A stretch of DNA of 64,000 nucleotides, from assembly GCA_963814915.1 (NCBI GenBank), contig CAWFEI010000005.1:558001-622000 (forward strand). The letters are read 5' to 3'. This DNA comes from VRUE01 sp963814915 (lineage in GTDB: Bacteria; Actinomycetota; Thermoleophilia; Solirubrobacterales; 70-9). Below, piece after piece: positions 62,191 through 64,000 of this stretch (position 1 is its first letter; the number at the start of each line of letters is the position of its first letter). The position numbers were made by a program, and so were the translations under genes. The notes below the pieces were generated by a model. It was not told the DNA's origin, ran no database searches, and was given only the letters and a program-made list of their open reading frames with translations.

Positions 62191-62219
62191 TTGCCCTTTG
62201 CCTTGACAGGGAGTACGGT
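62191..62219 (+). promoter_or_regulatory. Candidate promoter of the GMC oxidoreductase
   Basis: TTGCCC at 62191-62196 and TACGGT at 62214-62219, 17-base spacer, about 40 bases before the start codon. A perfect TTGACA at 62203-62208 lies inside but has no -10 element at the right distance. GGAGAGG at 62243-62249 serves as ribosome site. Confidence 0.35.
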
Positions 62220-62257
62220 CGGCCGCGGGGACGAAACAACTCGGAGAGGGCGTGACG

Positions 62258-64000
62258 ATGGCCGTTGCCCAAGCGATTCTGACCGATGCGCGACGCGCGA
62301 CTCTTGAGGCGCTCTGCGAGACCTTCGTGCCGGCCCTGGAGACCGAAAGCGGCGATCCGGTCGAAGCCGGGTTCATGGCCCGGGGCGCCTCGGCCCTGCA
62401 GGTCCCGGCACAGATCGAGGGACTGCTCGCCGAGGCGATGGTGTCTGAGGAGATCGAGGCGCTCGGCGGGCTGCTCGACGCCCTCGCCGCCGAGGGGTTC
62501 GACGCGGCCCCGCTGGAGGCGCGCACGGCGATCGTCCACGCCTTCCGTGAGGGGGACGCGGCGGCGAAGCTCGGCCTGGAGCAACTCAAGGACCTCACCC
62601 TCCTCTTCTTCTACGCCCTGCCCGACGAGGCCGGCTCGAACCCGAACTGGGGGGCAATCGGCTATCCGGGACCAGCGTCCCCGCCCCCGGGCGCGGAGGC
62701 GGCGCCGAAGACGATCTCGGTCGAGGAGGTCACAGACGCCACGGCCACGCTCAGCGCCGACGTCTGCATCGTCGGCTCCGGGGCCGGCGGCGCCGTGATC
62801 GCCGCCCGCTGCGCCGCCGCCGGCAAGGACGTGCTCGTGCTCGAGGCGGGCGGCTACAACAACGAGCAGGACTTCAAGCAGCTCGAGCTCCCCGGCTACC
62901 TGGAGCTCTACTACGGCGGCGGTCTCGCCGCATCGGAATCGGGCTCGATCGCGGTGCTCGCCGGGCAGACCCTCGGCGGCGGCACCGTCGTCAACTACAT
63001 GAACTGCGTGCGCACGCCCGACGAGGTGCTGCGCGAGTGGGCCGGCCACGGGCTCGACGGGCTCGACGACCCCGCGTTCGTCGCCGAACACGTCGACGTC
63101 GTCATGGAGCGAATCGGCGCCAACACCGAGGCGACCACCCAGAACGCGATCCACCGGCGGATGATCGCCGGCTGCGACGCGCTCGGCTACGAGCACCGCC
63201 CGATCTGGCGCAACGCCTCGCTCGACGACCTGCCTGCCAACTGCGGCTATTGCAGCCTCGGCTGCCAGCACGGCTGCAAGCGCTCGGCGATGAAGACGTG
63301 GCTGCAGGACGCCTCCGACGCGGGCGCCCGCGCCCTCGTCGGCTGCCACGCCGACCGCGTGCGCAGCGAGGACGGCCGGGCGACCGGGGTCGAGGCGACG
63401 GTCACCCACCCCGATGGAACCGTCACCACGATCACCGTCGAAGCGCCGACGGTGATCGTCGCCGGTGGCTCGGTCGAGTCCCCGGCCCTGCTGCTGCGCA
63501 GCGGCATCGGCGGCCCCGCGGTCGGCAAGAACCTGCGCCTCCACCCCGCCTTCATCGTGGTCGGCGTCTACGAGGAGCGGATCGAGGGCTGGGACGGGCA
63601 GATTCAGTCGGCGCTATCCGACCACTTCTTCGATCTCGAGGACGACTGCGGCTTCCTGATCGAGGCGGTCGGGATCAGCCCGGGGCTGATCGGGTCCGGC
63701 CTCCCGTGGGAGTCGGGGGCTGCCCACAAGAGCCTGATGCAGACGCTGCCCTGGCAGGCGCCCTTCGTCACGGTCGCCCGCGACCACGGCTCGGGCGAGG
63801 TGGTGCTCGACGGGCACGGCCGGGCGGTCGTGCGCTGGGAGCTGGACGACGAAGTCGACGCGCGGCTCGCCCGGCGGGCGAACGTCGAGCTGGCTCGCCT
63901 GCACGAAGCCGCCGGGGCGACCGAGGTCTTCACCCTGCATTCGCGCGAGACCCGCTGGCGCGCCGGCGAGGACTTCGACGCCTTCGTCGCCGAGCTCGAG
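62258..64000 (+). CDS. GMC-family oxidoreductase, long-chain alcohol oxidase type, cut by window edge
   Basis: 581 codons visible from ATG 62258, which has GGAGAGG 8 bases upstream. An N-terminal helical region of about 165 residues (TLEALCETFVPALETESGDP) precedes the FAD fold (VCIVGSGAGGAVIAARCAAAG, VLVLEAGGY, GGGTVVNYMNC). The Cys-rich segment NCGYCSLGCQHGCKRSAMK and GGSVESPALLLRSGI are typical of fatty-alcohol-oxidase-like GMC enzymes. The C-terminal substrate domain with the His active site lies beyond the window. Confidence 0.9.
   Translation, partial: MAVAQAILTDARRATLEALCETFVPALETESGDPVEAGFMARGASALQVPAQIEGLLAEAMVSEEIEALGGLLDALAAEGFDAAPLEARTAIVHAFREGDAAAKLGLEQLKDLTLLFFYALPDEAGSNPNWGAIGYPGPASPPPGAEAAPKTISVEEVTDATATLSADVCIVGSGAGGAVIAARCAAAGKDVLVLEAGGYNNEQDFKQLELPGYLELYYGGGLAASESGSIAVLAGQTLGGGTVVNYMNCVRTPDEVLREWAGHGLDGLDDPAFVAEHVDVVMERIGANTEATTQNAIHRRMIAGCDALGYEHRPIWRNASLDDLPANCGYCSLGCQHGCKRSAMKTWLQDASDAGARALVGCHADRVRSEDGRATGVEATVTHPDGTVTTITVEAPTVIVAGGSVESPALLLRSGIGGPAVGKNLRLHPAFIVVGVYEERIEGWDGQIQSALSDHFFDLEDDCGFLIEAVGISPGLIGSGLPWESGAAHKSLMQTLPWQAPFVTVARDHGSGEVVLDGHGRAVVRWELDDEVDARLARRANVELARLHEAAGATEVFTLHSRETRWRAGEDFDAFVAELE

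Noticed and set aside
62203..62208. Perfect TTGACA as the -35 element of the GMC gene
   Set aside because: No -10 hexamer at 16-18 bases; the overlapping TTGCCC/TACGGT pair has better spacing.

Overview
The window is one contiguous 64 kb piece of a high-GC bacterial chromosome. The gene content and order (lepA, murJ, holA, comEA-comEC, leuS, rsfS-nadD-proA-proB-obgE-rpmA-rplU-rne, rodA-mrdA-mreDCB, valS-clpX-clpP-tig) together with SpoIIM-like and DivIVA-like proteins, a CtaG-type oxidase assembly factor and a GC-saturated third codon position suggest a deep-branching actinobacterium, most likely Thermoleophilia/Solirubrobacterales. That placement is inference from gene order and protein character, not a database match. 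No prophage, insertion sequence, CRISPR array or origin was seen, and no gene-free stretch exceeds 300 bases.

Bases 1-38,000 are core housekeeping DNA, almost entirely on the minus strand. From right to left it reads as trigger factor, ClpP and ClpX (proteostasis), ValS and FolC, a coupled 40-residue membrane peptide, a zinc-ribbon membrane protein, Ndk and Maf. The elongation module MreB-MreC-MreD-PBP2-RodA follows, then RNase E/G with ribosomal proteins L21 and L27, ObgE, proline synthesis ProB-ProA, NadD, RsfS and a DivIVA-like coiled-coil protein. After a tRNA-Ala come a SpoIIM-like protein, LeuS, a cupin, the DNA-uptake pair ComEA-ComEC, DNA polymerase III delta, MurJ with a GT-C-like membrane protein, and LepA, which runs off the left edge. 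Only rpsT and a GNAT acetyltransferase gene break the strand bias.

Bases 38,000-64,000 are accessory, with mixed strands: CtaG and a GH15 glycosidase from a 20-bp divergent region; a DegV protein; a predicted operon for exported proteins (lipoprotein, SUMF1/FGE-like protein, 7-bladed propeller with one cysteine pair per blade, Cys-type sulfatase); an SDR; and a two-component system followed by a redox-membrane cluster (b-type-cytochrome-like protein, ApbE, ferric-reductase-like protein). Then come a VOC protein, a decayed ZIP transporter, a diguanylate cyclase, an ECF sigma factor with a membrane partner, tRNA-His, a glutamine amidotransferase, several small repeat or membrane proteins, a photolyase with an NAD(P)-binding protein, an NTF2-like protein, and a GMC oxidoreductase that runs off the right edge.

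Points deserving a second look are the propeller/sulfatase/FGE-like operon, whose FGE-like member lacks catalytic cysteines; the ApbE cluster without a visible flavinylation substrate; three unlisted small membrane peptides; a 103-nt near-perfect foldback between rpmA and obgE; and several conserved genes (maf, folC, an epimerase-like gene, possibly degV) whose conserved N-termini are preceded only by CTG, ATA or ATC codons.
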